NCBI GenBank assembly: GCA_038146925.1
Contig: JAYQSP010000011.1
Span: forward strand, 992,001 to 1,056,000
Direction of reading: 5' to 3'
Length of the DNA: 64,000 nucleotides
DNA from: UBA830 sp038146925
GTDB lineage: Bacteria; Pseudomonadota; Alphaproteobacteria; MPNO01; UBA830
The notes below the pieces were generated by a model. The model did no database searches, had not been told where the DNA came from, and saw only the letters and a program-made list of their open reading frames with translations. Positions 26,192-35,243 of this stretch are shown here, one piece after another. Position 1 is the first letter of the stretch, and every line of letters starts with the position of its first letter. Position numbers and translations under genes: made by a program.

Positions 26192-27457
26192 TTAAACCGC
26201 CGCCGCCCCTTCGGGTGCGCTCGGCCGGGTCTTTGTCAGCAGGGCGCCGACGATGACCAGGTTCACGCAGTTCGCGGCGACGCCGATCAGGAACGGGGTG
26301 GTGTAGCTGCCGGTGGCATCGAACAGCGCGCCGCCCATCCAGCTGCCGAGGCCCATCGCGCAGGCGCCGAACAGGAATACGACCCCGGTGCGCCGGCCAG
26401 CTTCCTGCGGCGGCATGTATTCGCGGATGATGACGGCATAGACCGGGAAGATGCCCCCATAGCCGAGACCGAACCCGATACCGACGACATACAGGATGAA
26501 GCTGCTGTCGGCGAAAGCCAGCAGCGCGACCATTGCCGCCTGCAGGGCGGAGAAGCAGAACAGCGCCATCAGCCCGCCGAACCTGTCGGAGAGCAGGCCG
26601 ACCAGCAGCACGCGGCTGACGAACGCGGCCATCAGCGTGACCGACAGCACCGTCACCGCATCGGTCAGGGGCAGACCGGTGTCGGTGGCGAACGCCACCA
26701 GATGCGCCAGCGGCAGCGCCATTGAGATGCAGCATCCGACGATGGCGGCGCACAGCACCATCTGCAACTGGGTGTAGCTGAGGCTTGTTTCGCTTTTGCG
26801 CGCGCCCCGCCGGACGCGGCCTTTGGAATCAGTGCCGTCCAGCGCTTCGGCCTGCAGAAGCGTTTCTGTCGCGGGCGGCTTGCGCATGAAGACCAGACAC
26901 AGGGGCAGCATGATGCAGCCGGCGAGGATGCCGAACCCGATAAAACCGTTGCGCCAGCCGACTTCGGTAACGGCGAATCCGAAGATCGGGGGCCAGACGA
27001 TACCGGAGAGGCTCTGCCCGCTGGCGACGATGCCGACTGCCATGCCGCGGCGGCGATCGTACCATTTTGAAATATTCGCCATCAGCGGGGCGTAAAGGCT
27101 GCCCTGGCCGAGAAACCCGAACAGGAGGAGATAAACGACGAAAAGCTGCCACTGCGCATCGACCATGGTCGTCAGGATCGAGCCGGAAATCACCGCGAAG
27201 GTGGCGACCACCGGAAGAACGACCGCCCCGACCTTATCGAGCATATAGCCCATGAAAATGCCCCCCAGCCCGCCGCCGATGAACTGCAGCGAAAACGCGA
27301 GTGACGGAACCTCTCGAGGCCAGCCGAATTCGGCGGCAAGGTCCTTCAGCGTCACCGCGATGAGAAACAGGCTGCCGGACCCGACGAAGATCAGCGTCAG
27401 CGACGCGGCGAGGACGATAAAACGGAATTTGAGAAGGGACTGGAGATGATCTGACAT
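26192..27457 (-). CDS. MFS transporter (oxalate/formate antiporter-like family)
   Basis: A 421-residue inner-membrane carrier with about 12 hydrophobic helices and a basic central loop (GRVRRGARKSETS) between helices 6 and 7. The MFS motif after helix 2 is MGYMLDKVG, and WYDRRRGMAVGIVASGQSL follows helix 4, typical of monocarboxylate/OFA-type members. It probably imports or exports an organic acid used by the surrounding catabolic genes. The cargo is unknown. Confidence 0.88.
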   Translation of the reverse strand: MSDHLQSLLKFRFIVLAASLTLIFVGSGSLFLIAVTLKDLAAEFGWPREVPSLAFSLQFIGGGLGGIFMGYMLDKVGAVVLPVVATFAVISGSILTTMVDAQWQLFVVYLLLFGFLGQGSLYAPLMANISKWYDRRRGMAVGIVASGQSLSGIVWPPIFGFAVTEVGWRNGFIGFGILAGCIMLPLCLVFMRKPPATETLLQAEALDGTDSKGRVRRGARKSETSLSYTQLQMVLCAAIVGCCISMALPLAHLVAFATDTGLPLTDAVTVLSVTLMAAFVSRVLLVGLLSDRFGGLMALFCFSALQAAMVALLAFADSSFILYVVGIGFGLGYGGIFPVYAVIIREYMPPQEAGRRTGVVFLFGACAMGLGSWMGGALFDATGSYTTPFLIGVAANCVNLVIVGALLTKTRPSAPEGAAAV

Positions 27458-27547
27458 TCGCTATCTATAGCGTGATTACGTTGGAGCACCAGTGGCGCGG
27501 ATGTTCAGAAACGCATATCTCGTTTGCGAATCCGGCACCCGTCTCCG

Positions 27548-28057
27548 CTACGCAATCCGCGCCACAAAGCGGCACGTCTCGCCACCCGTCACCGCTGCGC
27601 ATTCGATCTCTTCGACTACCGGATCGACGGAAAAAATGATGCCGCCCAGGGCCTCGATCATGCCGAGGATGGGGGCGCAGACCGGCGTGTCGGACGCTCC
27701 GTGACCTTCGACGAAGGGGCTGTTGGTCACGTCCAGGGTCATTTCGCCCGGCGTGTGCGGCCCGAAACTCCAGCCGCCCCAGCCCATGTCGGCGGCCATG
27801 TTGACGGCGGCGTTGAGAAAGATTTCCCGCGCCGCGGGACCCAGCTCGTGGCGGTAGTGTTTGACCGACTGGCCGGAATGTTCGGCGATCGACTGCGCGA
27901 AGGCCTGGAACATGGTGTAGCGGGCATCTTCTCCGAGACGTTTGAAAGCGTCCATGAACGCATCTGCGCGCATCAGGAACAATCTCGTATTGCCGTCGCG
28001 CAGTTCGCCCAGGGCCGGATCGCGGGAGAGACGGTCGTAGAGACGGTTGGACGCCAC
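27548..28057 (-). CDS. V4R-domain-like protein downstream of ygiC
   Basis: About 169 residues from GTG 28057, nine bases after the ygiC stop. The C-terminal half (TPVCAPILGMIEALGGIIFS ... ECAAVTGGETCRFVARI) matches the V4R pattern, with a cysteine-rich small-molecule or metal-binding site as in 4-vinyl reductase and XylR/DmpR sensor domains. The N-terminal helix bundle may dimerise. It is the third gene of a ygiB-ygiC operon, a combination I do not recognise as standard. The V4R call is moderate. Confidence 0.6.
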   Translation of the reverse strand: MASNRLYDRLSRDPALGELRDGNTRLFLMRADAFMDAFKRLGEDARYTMFQAFAQSIAEHSGQSVKHYRHELGPAAREIFLNAAVNMAADMGWGGWSFGPHTPGEMTLDVTNSPFVEGHGASDTPVCAPILGMIEALGGIIFSVDPVVEEIECAAVTGGETCRFVARIA

Positions 28058-28065
28058 GCGCCGGC

Positions 28066-29226
28066 CTATTCCGAAATGATATGCGGCACGAAACGGGCGT
28101 TGTCGCCCGTCACGAGCGAGGCGTCTTCGCGGATGCAGATGCCGCAGGGCTGGCTCGCCACCAGCCAGGAGCCGATCATCGGGTAGTTGCCGCCGAAGTC
28201 GGGCAGGGGGTGCAATGCCTGTACAATATGTCCCTCGGCGCCGTAATCGCCCTCGACGCTGATCGTGCGTTCCCCGTCCTGGAAAAATTCGACATTGGCG
28301 CCTTCGCGCGAAAACAGCGGCTTGCGCACGAAGTCGCCGTCCAGCGCCGCGGCGGCGGGGTCGCCGTCGAAATATGCCGGCAGCAGATTGGGGTGACCTT
28401 CGAACATCTCCCACAGCAGCGGCAGCAGGCCTTTGTTGGACAGGATCGCCTTCCAGCCCGGTTCGACGAAGCGGACGCCGCTTTTCGGAATGTGCCGGCC
28501 GAAATCGTCCGCCATCAGCCATTCCCAAGGGTACAGCTTGAACAGGTGGTCGATGGTATTTTCCTGCAGATCGGTGAACCGGCCGTCGGTATTGATGCCG
28601 ATATCCTCGATATAGATCAGCCGGGTTTCCAGCCCGCCCTGGCGGGCGCAGTCGGCCATGTATTCGACCGTGCCTTCGTCTTCTTCGGTGTCCTTGCAGC
28701 AGGCCAGGTGCAGCGTGCCGTCGATGCCCATATTGGCCCAGGCCTGCGTCAGCGCTTCGTGCAGCGAATTGAACTGGTCGCTGCCTTCCGGGATCAGCCC
28801 GCGTTCGATCGCCTGTTCCAGCCACACCCACTGGAAGACGCCGGATTCGTATAGTGAGGTCGGCGTGTCGGCGTTGTACTCGAAAAGTTTCGCCGGCGCG
28901 GTTCCGTCATAGGCGAAATCCATCCGGCCGTAGAGATTGCGTTCCTGGTTGCGCCAGCTGTCGGCAACGTAGTCCCAGAAAGCTTCCGGGATGCCGAGAC
29001 GTTTCAGAACGCTTTCGTCCGACAGCGCGCGTTCGACGACCTGAAAGCAGAGCTGTTCGATTTCGGCTGTCGGGTCTTCCAGATCGTTTTCGATCTGGTC
29101 CAGCGTGAACCGGTAATACAGGCTTTCGTCCCAGTACCGCTCGTCGTCGATCGTGTGAAAGCGGAAGCCGTGCGCCTCGGCGGTTTCCCGCCAGTCCACG
29201 CGCGGCTCGACGGGTATGCGGTCCAT
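28066..29226 (-). CDS. Glutathionylspermidine synthase-family ATP-grasp ligase (YgiC-like)
   Basis: A 386-residue ATP-grasp protein homologous to the synthetase half of GspS. It has FAYDGTAPAKLFEYNADTPTSLYESG near residue 105, the strongly conserved family core, and FVRKPLFSREGANVEF near residue 305. Stand-alone members such as E. coli YgiC have peptide-spermidine ligase-like folds but no proven glutathionylspermidine activity. It follows a DUF1190 (YgiB) lipoprotein gene by 21 bases, the same order as in enterobacteria. Confidence 0.88.
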   Translation of the reverse strand: MDRIPVEPRVDWRETAEAHGFRFHTIDDERYWDESLYYRFTLDQIENDLEDPTAEIEQLCFQVVERALSDESVLKRLGIPEAFWDYVADSWRNQERNLYGRMDFAYDGTAPAKLFEYNADTPTSLYESGVFQWVWLEQAIERGLIPEGSDQFNSLHEALTQAWANMGIDGTLHLACCKDTEEDEGTVEYMADCARQGGLETRLIYIEDIGINTDGRFTDLQENTIDHLFKLYPWEWLMADDFGRHIPKSGVRFVEPGWKAILSNKGLLPLLWEMFEGHPNLLPAYFDGDPAAAALDGDFVRKPLFSREGANVEFFQDGERTISVEGDYGAEGHIVQALHPLPDFGGNYPMIGSWLVASQPCGICIREDASLVTGDNARFVPHIISE

Positions 29227-29247
29227 CAGACGTACCGAGACGGTTGT

Positions 29248-29781
29248 CTATCCACCGAACGACCGCCGCATCGGGCTGCGGGCGTTTTTACCGAACCCGC
29301 CGCGTGACGTGGTCCGGGTCTTGGCCGCCGGGGTTTTGGTCGCGCTCTGCGCCACCTGGGTGCGTCCGATCGTGTTGCCGACGGCCTTGTTGTCGGCGGT
29401 CCGGAAATTGGTGCTGCCGGCGCCCCGATAGAGCGGCTGGCCGCGACCGCCGCCTGACAGCATGCTGCCCATCAGATAGCCCGCCATCAGCGGCATGAAG
29501 ACGCTGCCGCCCGTGGTGGTGCGTTGCGGCGCGATTTCACATTTCTCGGCGCCGAAATCGGCTTCGCAATCGGCCTGCGACGTGTATTTGGGCGCGGCGG
29601 CGACGTGCGTCTGCTGTGCCTGCTGGTAATTGGCGGCGCATTCCTGCTCGGAGAATCCGAGACCGGTGCATTGCTTCACGGATTCGAACAGGGCCGTATC
29701 GACCTTGGCTTCCTCGCAGGCGGCGACCAGCAGCAACCCGGTGCCCATGGCGACAAGTTTGACGGACTTTGAACGTTTCAT
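29248..29781 (-). CDS. DUF1190 / UPF0441 lipoprotein (YgiB-like)
   Basis: A 177-residue protein starting MKRSKSVKLVAMGTGLLLVAAC, a lipoprotein signal with lipobox LVAAC (Cys 22). The mature domain has paired cysteines in VKQCTGLGFSEQECAANYQQAQQ and SQADCEADFGAEKCE, followed by a low-complexity Gly/Arg/Thr tail, as in the UPF0441 family. An upstream frame extends the reading frame but lacks a signal. It is the first gene of the ygiB-ygiC-V4R operon; the molecular role of YgiB is unknown. Confidence 0.82.
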   Translation of the reverse strand: MKRSKSVKLVAMGTGLLLVAACEEAKVDTALFESVKQCTGLGFSEQECAANYQQAQQTHVAAAPKYTSQADCEADFGAEKCEIAPQRTTTGGSVFMPLMAGYLMGSMLSGGGRGQPLYRGAGSTNFRTADNKAVGNTIGRTQVAQSATKTPAAKTRTTSRGGFGKNARSPMRRSFGG

Positions 29782-29887
29782 GACAGCGACATCTCCATTG
29801 AAACCTGACAACTTGTATATAGCACCCCTGCTGCCGAATTTCCCGATTGCATATCCGGTTTTTTGTCGGGCGCAGCGTGACCGGCGA

Positions 29888-30703
29888 CTAGACCCGGAAT
29901 CCCGGCGACTCCCGGTCCATCCAGCGGACCAGCGCGGGCCACCGCACTTCTTCAGATTTGTCGTTGATGCTCCACGCCTGCCGCGCCGAATGTTCGCAGA
30001 GTTCGGGCGAGGGCATGACGATGTGTTCGTCGTCGGCGCTGCGGGCATTGGCCATGAGCTGCGCAACGCAGCCTTTCTCCAGATGATACATCAGCGCGAA
30101 GGCCTCGGCGATCGACCGGCCGGCCGTCAGCAGGCCGTGATTGCGCAGGATCAGGGCACGGTGTTCGCCGAGGCTGGCGACCAGGCGTTCGCGCTCGCCC
30201 AGTTCCAGCGAAACGCCTTCGTAATCGTGATAGCCGATCCGGTTATAGAACCGGACCGCATCCTGGTTGATCGGCAGCAGCCCGCATTTGAGCGCGGAGA
30301 CGGCGAGCCCGGCCTCGGTATGGGTGTGGAGGACGCATTCCACGTCATGCCGGGCGGCATGTATGGCGCTGTGGATCGTGTAGCCGGCGGCGTTGATTCC
30401 GTAGGGCGTATCGTCCAGCACGTTGCCGTCGAGGTCGATCTTGACCAGGTTCGACGCCGTTATCTCATTGTACATCGGACCGTACGGGTTGATCAGGATA
30501 TGGCCATCCTCTCCGGGGACCCGGGCCGAGATGTGATTGAGGTTCAGGTGATGCCAGCCGTAATGAAAGACCAGGCGATAGCAGGCCGCAAGATCGACGC
30601 GGACCTGCCATTCTTCCGGCGAGACGCGGTCTTTCACGCCGACCAGTTCGACCAGCTCGCCGTGGGCGCGGCCGATATCCTCGTTCTTCATCCGTGTTGC
30701 CAT
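29888..30703 (-). CDS. Class II aldolase/adducin family protein
   Basis: A 271-residue member of the zinc-dependent class II aldolase family (fuculose-phosphate aldolase fold). The zinc histidines are in CVLHTHTEAG near residue 125 and LILRNHGLLTAG near residue 185; NLNHISARVPG and INPYGPMYNEITASNLVKID are conserved phosphate and substrate loops. It could be an aldolase, epimerase or decarboxylase. GGGAGACGACA precedes the start. Confidence 0.88.
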   Translation of the reverse strand: MATRMKNEDIGRAHGELVELVGVKDRVSPEEWQVRVDLAACYRLVFHYGWHHLNLNHISARVPGEDGHILINPYGPMYNEITASNLVKIDLDGNVLDDTPYGINAAGYTIHSAIHAARHDVECVLHTHTEAGLAVSALKCGLLPINQDAVRFYNRIGYHDYEGVSLELGERERLVASLGEHRALILRNHGLLTAGRSIAEAFALMYHLEKGCVAQLMANARSADDEHIVMPSPELCEHSARQAWSINDKSEEVRWPALVRWMDRESPGFRV

Positions 30704-30833
30704 TGTCGTCTCCCTTTCAATGCAGGAAGACGCTAGATCGGTTGGCGCTGCCGGGCAAGGCGGACGATGAGCCGGTTGGACTTGGGGTCCTCGACTTCAT
30801 ACAGTTTCGGGACTGTCAGCACGGAGCACGAAA

Positions 30834-31682
30834 ATGCAGGCCGATACACCAGCCATCTCAGTCGACGATTTTGAATATCTTTCCCACGGCGACAAGCCAC
30901 TGACGCTGCGCCTGTTCCGGCCGGCCGGGGACGGGCCGTTTCCGGTTGTCGTCGATGTTCACGGGGGCGCCTGGAACACTGGCGACCTAACCGACAGCGA
31001 CGCGCGGGACCGGGTCCTGGCCGAAGCGGGATACGCCGTTGCCGCCATCGATTTTCGCCACGCGGCGGACGGCTATCCGACATCTCTGGTCGATATCAAC
31101 TACGCGGTGCGGTGGGTCAGAACACGGGCGGCGGAGCTTAAGCTCCATGCGGATCGCGTCGGTTTGTGCGGTCAGTCCAGTGGAGGCCACCTCGCCATGC
31201 TGTCGGCGATGAGGCCGGACGATTCCCGGTATGCCGCTCTGAAGCTGGAGGGCGACGAGGATGCGTATGCGTCTGTGCGCTGCGTCGGGATGTTATGGCC
31301 GGTGATCAATCCGCTGTCGCGGTATCGCAATGCGCTCAAGCAGCGTGCGTCGGACGACCCGCCGGGCTGGGTCGGTGACATTCCCGAAAAGCACGATATC
31401 TATTGGGGTGACGAAACCGCGATGGAAGAAGGCAACCCCTTGCTCGCGCTGGTGCGCGGTGAAAATGTGCAACTGCCGCCGGCGATCTGGATCCAGGGTC
31501 GCCCCGACCCCGTGCACGACTATCGCGACCCTGTGTATGACGGCGACGAGACCGAACCCGACAGGTTCGTTTCACTGTACCGGCAGGCCGGCGGCGATAT
31601 CGATCTGACCGTGATCGACAACGAAGGGCGCGGGCGGGGCGCCCTGGCGCCGCTGCTGGCTTTTTTCCAGGCACGCCTGTAG
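30834..31682 (+). CDS. Alpha/beta hydrolase (BD-FAE-like esterase fold)
   Basis: A 282-residue alpha/beta hydrolase. The oxyanion loop is VDVHGGAWNTGD near residue 41, and the nucleophile elbow is LCGQSSGGHLAML near residue 112. The C-terminal part carries candidate aspartates (RPDPVHDY), but I do not see a clear catalytic histidine where one is expected (VIDNEGRGRGALAPLLAF). It may be a carboxylesterase with an unusual triad. It is convergent with the MarR gene. Confidence 0.8.
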   Translation: MQADTPAISVDDFEYLSHGDKPLTLRLFRPAGDGPFPVVVDVHGGAWNTGDLTDSDARDRVLAEAGYAVAAIDFRHAADGYPTSLVDINYAVRWVRTRAAELKLHADRVGLCGQSSGGHLAMLSAMRPDDSRYAALKLEGDEDAYASVRCVGMLWPVINPLSRYRNALKQRASDDPPGWVGDIPEKHDIYWGDETAMEEGNPLLALVRGENVQLPPAIWIQGRPDPVHDYRDPVYDGDETEPDRFVSLYRQAGGDIDLTVIDNEGRGRGALAPLLAFFQARL

Positions 31683-31690
31683 CGGCAGGA

Positions 31691-32143
31691 TCAGCCGGCC
31701 ATCCGGTCGTCGGCCTGTTTGCCGGTATCGAGGCCGGCGTACAGTTTTCCCAATAGCTGTCGCAGGGTCGCCAGCTCGGCTTCCGAGAAATTGCTCGTGG
31801 CCTGCGCCTCCAGCTCGGCGGCGCGCGGCAGGATCTGTTCCGTCACGCTCCGGCCGTTCTCCGTCAGCTCGATCGTGAACGACCTTGCATCGTCGGTGTC
31901 GCGCCGGCGGCGGACGAGATCACTCTTTTCCATCCGGCCCAGCACCCGCGACAGGGTCGAGAAGTTGATGCTGGTCAGGTCCGACAGCGCGCCGACCGGT
32001 TGACCGCCCCGCTGGTACAGGGCGATCAGTACGCGCCAGGACTGTATGTCGACGCCGGCCTCGTTGAGCGCCGGCGCGATATCCGCAATGAAGCGCTGCC
32101 CGACGCGGTTGACCAGATAGGGCAGGTAGGTGCCGAGTTCCAA
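31691..32143 (-). CDS. MarR family transcriptional regulator
   Basis: A 150-residue winged-helix regulator. Helix-turn-helix: LSDLTSINFSTLSRVLGRME; wing: LVRRRRDTDDARSFTIELTE. MarR proteins bind palindromes of about 16-20 bases as dimers and release on ligand binding. It starts seven bases after the LLM monooxygenase stop and is transcribed with it. The paired palindromes at 33265-33302, upstream of the operon, are its likely operators, so it probably controls its own operon and the divergent hydrolase. Confidence 0.9.
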   Translation of the reverse strand: MELGTYLPYLVNRVGQRFIADIAPALNEAGVDIQSWRVLIALYQRGGQPVGALSDLTSINFSTLSRVLGRMEKSDLVRRRRDTDDARSFTIELTENGRSVTEQILPRAAELEAQATSNFSEAELATLRQLLGKLYAGLDTGKQADDRMAG

Positions 32144-32149
32144 GCTCGA

Positions 32150-33226
32150 TTACTCCGCAGCAATCTGATAGCTTTCGAAATTGGGGGCGACCTCTTCCAT
32201 GAACTTGTGCATCTGTTCCTTCACCAGCGAATGCGGCTTGTGCCCGACGTTGAAGTACAGGATGCACTCGTCGATGCCGGCTTCCTCCACCTCTTTCAGC
32301 TGTTCGGTGATCGCCGCGGCGTTGCCGATAAGCACCGAGTTCTTGGACAGCTTGTCCTTTTCCATGTTGCGCAGAATTTCGTTGATCTTGAGGAAATAGT
32401 GCATGGTCGGCGGCATGGTTTCCGGATCGTCCGGGAAGGCGCGCAGCACGCAGTACTTGAAGTAATCCATCATCGCCTGGCGGCCGAAATCGTCTTCTTC
32501 GGGCGTATCCGCAATGTGAATGAAATAGCTGCACATCGCCCGGCCCGGTTCGTTACCGGCCTGGACGCAGTTTTCGCGATAACTGTCCACTGCCGCGGCG
32601 AGGCTGCCATAGACCATCGACGCCGCGAACGGGGCGTAAATGATGTTGTGCCCTTTCTTCGCCGCCATTTTCGACGACGTTTCGGAGAACGAGGCGACGT
32701 AGAAGGGGATCGGGTTCTGGATCGGCTTGGGTGTGATCGACATATCGTCGATGTGATAATACTCGCCGTGATGCGACCAGAAGCCGTCCTCGGTCCACGC
32801 TTTCCACAGCACGTCCATGCCTTCTTCGAACATCTCGGCCGATTTCATGAAGTCGGCGCCGAACGGCTCGTATTCCGCCTGATCGTAGCCGCGACCCGTC
32901 GCGAAATCGACGCGGCCGCCGGACAGGAGGTCGAGCGTCGCCCAGGCTTCGGCGACGTGGATCGGATGATGCAGTGGCAGCACGTTCACCGCCGGCGCGA
33001 ACCGGATGTTTTCGGTCTCGGGAATGATGCTCGCCAGCAGGATATCGGGCCGAGAATTGACGCCGAGGCGGTCGAAATGATGCTCGCCGATCCAGGCGGA
33101 GTTGTATCCCAGCTTGTCCGCCAGGATGGCCTGTTCGCGGATCTCCAGCACGAAGTCGCTCGAGGTGCGGGGATTGTCCGGATAGTAGTTGTCGGAAAGC
33201 GTGAAATAGCCGAAATCGATCGCCAT
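32150..33226 (-). CDS. LLM class flavin-dependent oxidoreductase (luciferase-like)
   Basis: A 358-residue bacterial luciferase-fold monooxygenase: ADKLGYNSAWIGEHHFDRLGVNSRP, LPLHHPIHVAEAWATLDLLSGGRVDFATGRGY and the QAMMDYFKYC helix. Such enzymes use FMNH2 from a separate reductase. First gene of a MarR operon, with operator-like palindromes directly upstream. Confidence 0.9.
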   Translation of the reverse strand: MAIDFGYFTLSDNYYPDNPRTSSDFVLEIREQAILADKLGYNSAWIGEHHFDRLGVNSRPDILLASIIPETENIRFAPAVNVLPLHHPIHVAEAWATLDLLSGGRVDFATGRGYDQAEYEPFGADFMKSAEMFEEGMDVLWKAWTEDGFWSHHGEYYHIDDMSITPKPIQNPIPFYVASFSETSSKMAAKKGHNIIYAPFAASMVYGSLAAAVDSYRENCVQAGNEPGRAMCSYFIHIADTPEEDDFGRQAMMDYFKYCVLRAFPDDPETMPPTMHYFLKINEILRNMEKDKLSKNSVLIGNAAAITEQLKEVEEAGIDECILYFNVGHKPHSLVKEQMHKFMEEVAPNFESYQIAAE

Positions 33227-33264
33227 GGCGTGTCTCCCTGTGCTGGCGTTTCATTAATTAAACT

Positions 33265-33302
33265 ATTTGTAATTGCAAATAATTTTATTTGCAAGTGCAA
33301 AT
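33265..33302. promoter_or_regulatory. Tandem MarR-type operators in the divergent promoter region
   Basis: Two 16-base palindromes, ATTTGTAATTGCAAAT (33265-33280) and ATTTGCAAGTGCAAAT (33287-33302), share ATTTGyAAnTGCAAAT and begin exactly 22 bases (two helical turns) apart. Between them TTGCAAATAA/TTATTTGCAA gives a further perfect inverted repeat. The block sits between the LLM-MarR operon and the divergent hydrolase gene. Confidence 0.75.
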
Positions 33303-33366
33303 TAATGCGCATGGTTGATCGAAACGGGGCTGTCGGTACCATGTCGGACGAACAGGGAGGAACACC

Positions 33367-34245
33367 ATGGCCGAGGCCGTATACAGGGACTACGATTCAG
33401 ACGCGCTCTATGCGCAGTACAACAACCGCGCCCAGATCAGCGAGGCGGACCTCGCGGCGATCAAGGACGACCAGAACGTACGGTCGGCCGATTACCGCGC
33501 CAACGCGCCGCGCAAGCATCTCGACGTGCAGTACGGCGATCATCCGCGCGAACGACTCGATATCTTTCTGCCGGAAGCGGACAACGCGCCGATGTTCGCC
33601 TTCATGCATGGCGGCTACTGGCAGTGGAACGACAAGGAAGGCTTCGAGTTCCTGGCGAAGGAACTGAACGACCACGGTGCCGCCTTCGCCAATATCGAGT
33701 ATTCGTTATGCCCGTCGGTGACGCTGGCGGAGCTTACGAACCAGTGCCAGAGGGCCTTGGCGCATCTGTGGAAGGAGGCCGCGACATACGGCTACGACCG
33801 GGATCGCATCGTCGCGTCCGGCCATTCCGCCGGCGGGCATCTGACCGCCATGATGCAGGCGACCGACTGGCCGGCGCTGGAAGACGGGCTGCCCGCCGAC
33901 CTGGTGGCCGCCGGTCTGCCGATCAGCGGCATCTACGATTTGGAGCCCATTCGTCTGACGCCGCTGAACGATGCCGTCCGGCTGCAGCCCGGCGACGTGC
34001 CGGGGCTGAGCCCGATGTTTCTGCCACCCCGCACCGGCGGCCCGTCGATCATCGCGTTCGGCGGCGACGAATACGACGAGTTCGACCGGCAGGCCTCCGA
34101 TCTGGCGAAGACCTGGGCGGAGCAGGGCGTGGAAACGTCGACGCTGAACATGCCGGGGCGGGATCATTTCACGGCGCTGAGCGCGCTGGCAGAAACCGAT
34201 CACGACCTCTTCGCGGCGGCGCTGAAACTTCTCGGTCTGAAGTGA
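33367..34245 (+). CDS. Alpha/beta hydrolase, arylformamidase-like
   Basis: A 292-residue hydrolase. HGGYWQWNDKEGFEFLAKEL near residue 79 matches the HGGYW oxyanion motif of kynurenine formamidase-type hydrolases; the nucleophile is in ASGHSAGGHLTAMM near residue 155, and the catalytic histidine in MPGRDHFTAL near residue 263. CAGGGAGGAACACC precedes the ATG. It faces the MarR/LLM operon across the tandem operators, so hydrolysis and flavin oxygenation of one compound are probably co-induced. Confidence 0.87.
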   Translation: MAEAVYRDYDSDALYAQYNNRAQISEADLAAIKDDQNVRSADYRANAPRKHLDVQYGDHPRERLDIFLPEADNAPMFAFMHGGYWQWNDKEGFEFLAKELNDHGAAFANIEYSLCPSVTLAELTNQCQRALAHLWKEAATYGYDRDRIVASGHSAGGHLTAMMQATDWPALEDGLPADLVAAGLPISGIYDLEPIRLTPLNDAVRLQPGDVPGLSPMFLPPRTGGPSIIAFGGDEYDEFDRQASDLAKTWAEQGVETSTLNMPGRDHFTALSALAETDHDLFAAALKLLGLK

Positions 34246-34257
34246 CGCCTGTTCAGG

Positions 34258-35106
34258 CTACCCCTCGTTCACGATGGGATTGGACAGCACGCCGATCTTG
34301 TCGAGTTCGATCTCGACCGTGTCGCCTTCCTTCATGAACACCTGCGGATCGCGGTAGAAGCCGACGCCGCCGGTGGTGCCGGAGACGATTACATCGCCGG
34401 GAACCAGTTCGGTCACGGTCGTCAGATAGGCGATCAGCTGCGGGATGCTGAACAGCAGATCGTCGGTCGTGGCGCGCTGCATTTCCTCGCCGTTCAGGCG
34501 GGTGACCAGGGTCAGCGTCGCGGGGTCGGTGATTTCGTCGGATGTGACCATCCACGGGCCGAAGGCCCCTGATTTGTAGAAACCCTTGCCCGGCACGAAC
34601 TGGCTGGTGTGACGCTGGTAGTCCCGGATCGAGCCATCGTTGTAGCAGGAATACCCGGCGACGACCGACAGCGCGTCGGCCTCGGAGACGTGACGGCAGG
34701 TCTTGCCGATGATGACCGCCATTTCGCCTTCGAAATCGAACATGTCGGACGCGTTTGGCTTGATCATCGGCTGGCCGTGGCCGACCTGCGAATTGGCGAA
34801 ACGGGTGAAGACCATCGGCCATTCCGGAATATCGCGGCCGCCTTCCAGCACGTGGCTGCGGTAGTTCAGGCCGATGGCGATGATCTTGTCGGGATTGGGG
34901 ATGACGGGCAGGAATTCGATCTCGTCCAGGCTGTGATCGGGGGACTTGCCCGCCGCGGCTTCGGCGATGATGCCGAGCGCGCCGGCGGCGATGGCGCTGC
35001 GCAGGGTCTGCGGACCGCCTGCCAGCGGTTTGGCGTCGATGACGCCGTCGTCGGTGACGACGCCATAGGATTCCGCGCCGTTTACTGAGTAAGTAGTGAT
35101 TTTCAT
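34258..35106 (-). CDS. Fumarylacetoacetate hydrolase family protein
   Basis: A 282-residue FAH-fold enzyme that cleaves or isomerises dicarboxylic intermediates using Mg2+. Visible parts: IIAIGLNYRSHVLEGGRD, the metal ligands in EGEMAVIIGKT, and VSGTTGGVGFYRDPQVFMKEGDTVEIE. GGAGGGCGGC precedes the start. It is convergent with the arylformamidase-like gene. Typical of ring-cleavage pathways; exact substrate unknown. Confidence 0.9.
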   Translation of the reverse strand: MKITTYSVNGAESYGVVTDDGVIDAKPLAGGPQTLRSAIAAGALGIIAEAAAGKSPDHSLDEIEFLPVIPNPDKIIAIGLNYRSHVLEGGRDIPEWPMVFTRFANSQVGHGQPMIKPNASDMFDFEGEMAVIIGKTCRHVSEADALSVVAGYSCYNDGSIRDYQRHTSQFVPGKGFYKSGAFGPWMVTSDEITDPATLTLVTRLNGEEMQRATTDDLLFSIPQLIAYLTTVTELVPGDVIVSGTTGGVGFYRDPQVFMKEGDTVEIELDKIGVLSNPIVNEG

Positions 35107-35243
35107 GCCGCCCTCCGGTGAAGTGTTTCGGCATCAATAACGTCTGCGCCGCGATATGCAAGCCCGCGCCGAATGAAGGGTTTGCGAAGACGGGAGGGGC
35201 AGGCCTAAAATCGGGCACGAAACATCAGACCGGGAAATCCCAA

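Noticed and set aside
32000..33667. 555-codon plus-strand frame across MarR and LLM genes
   Set aside because: Antisense to both conserved genes and covering the operator region; no domain.
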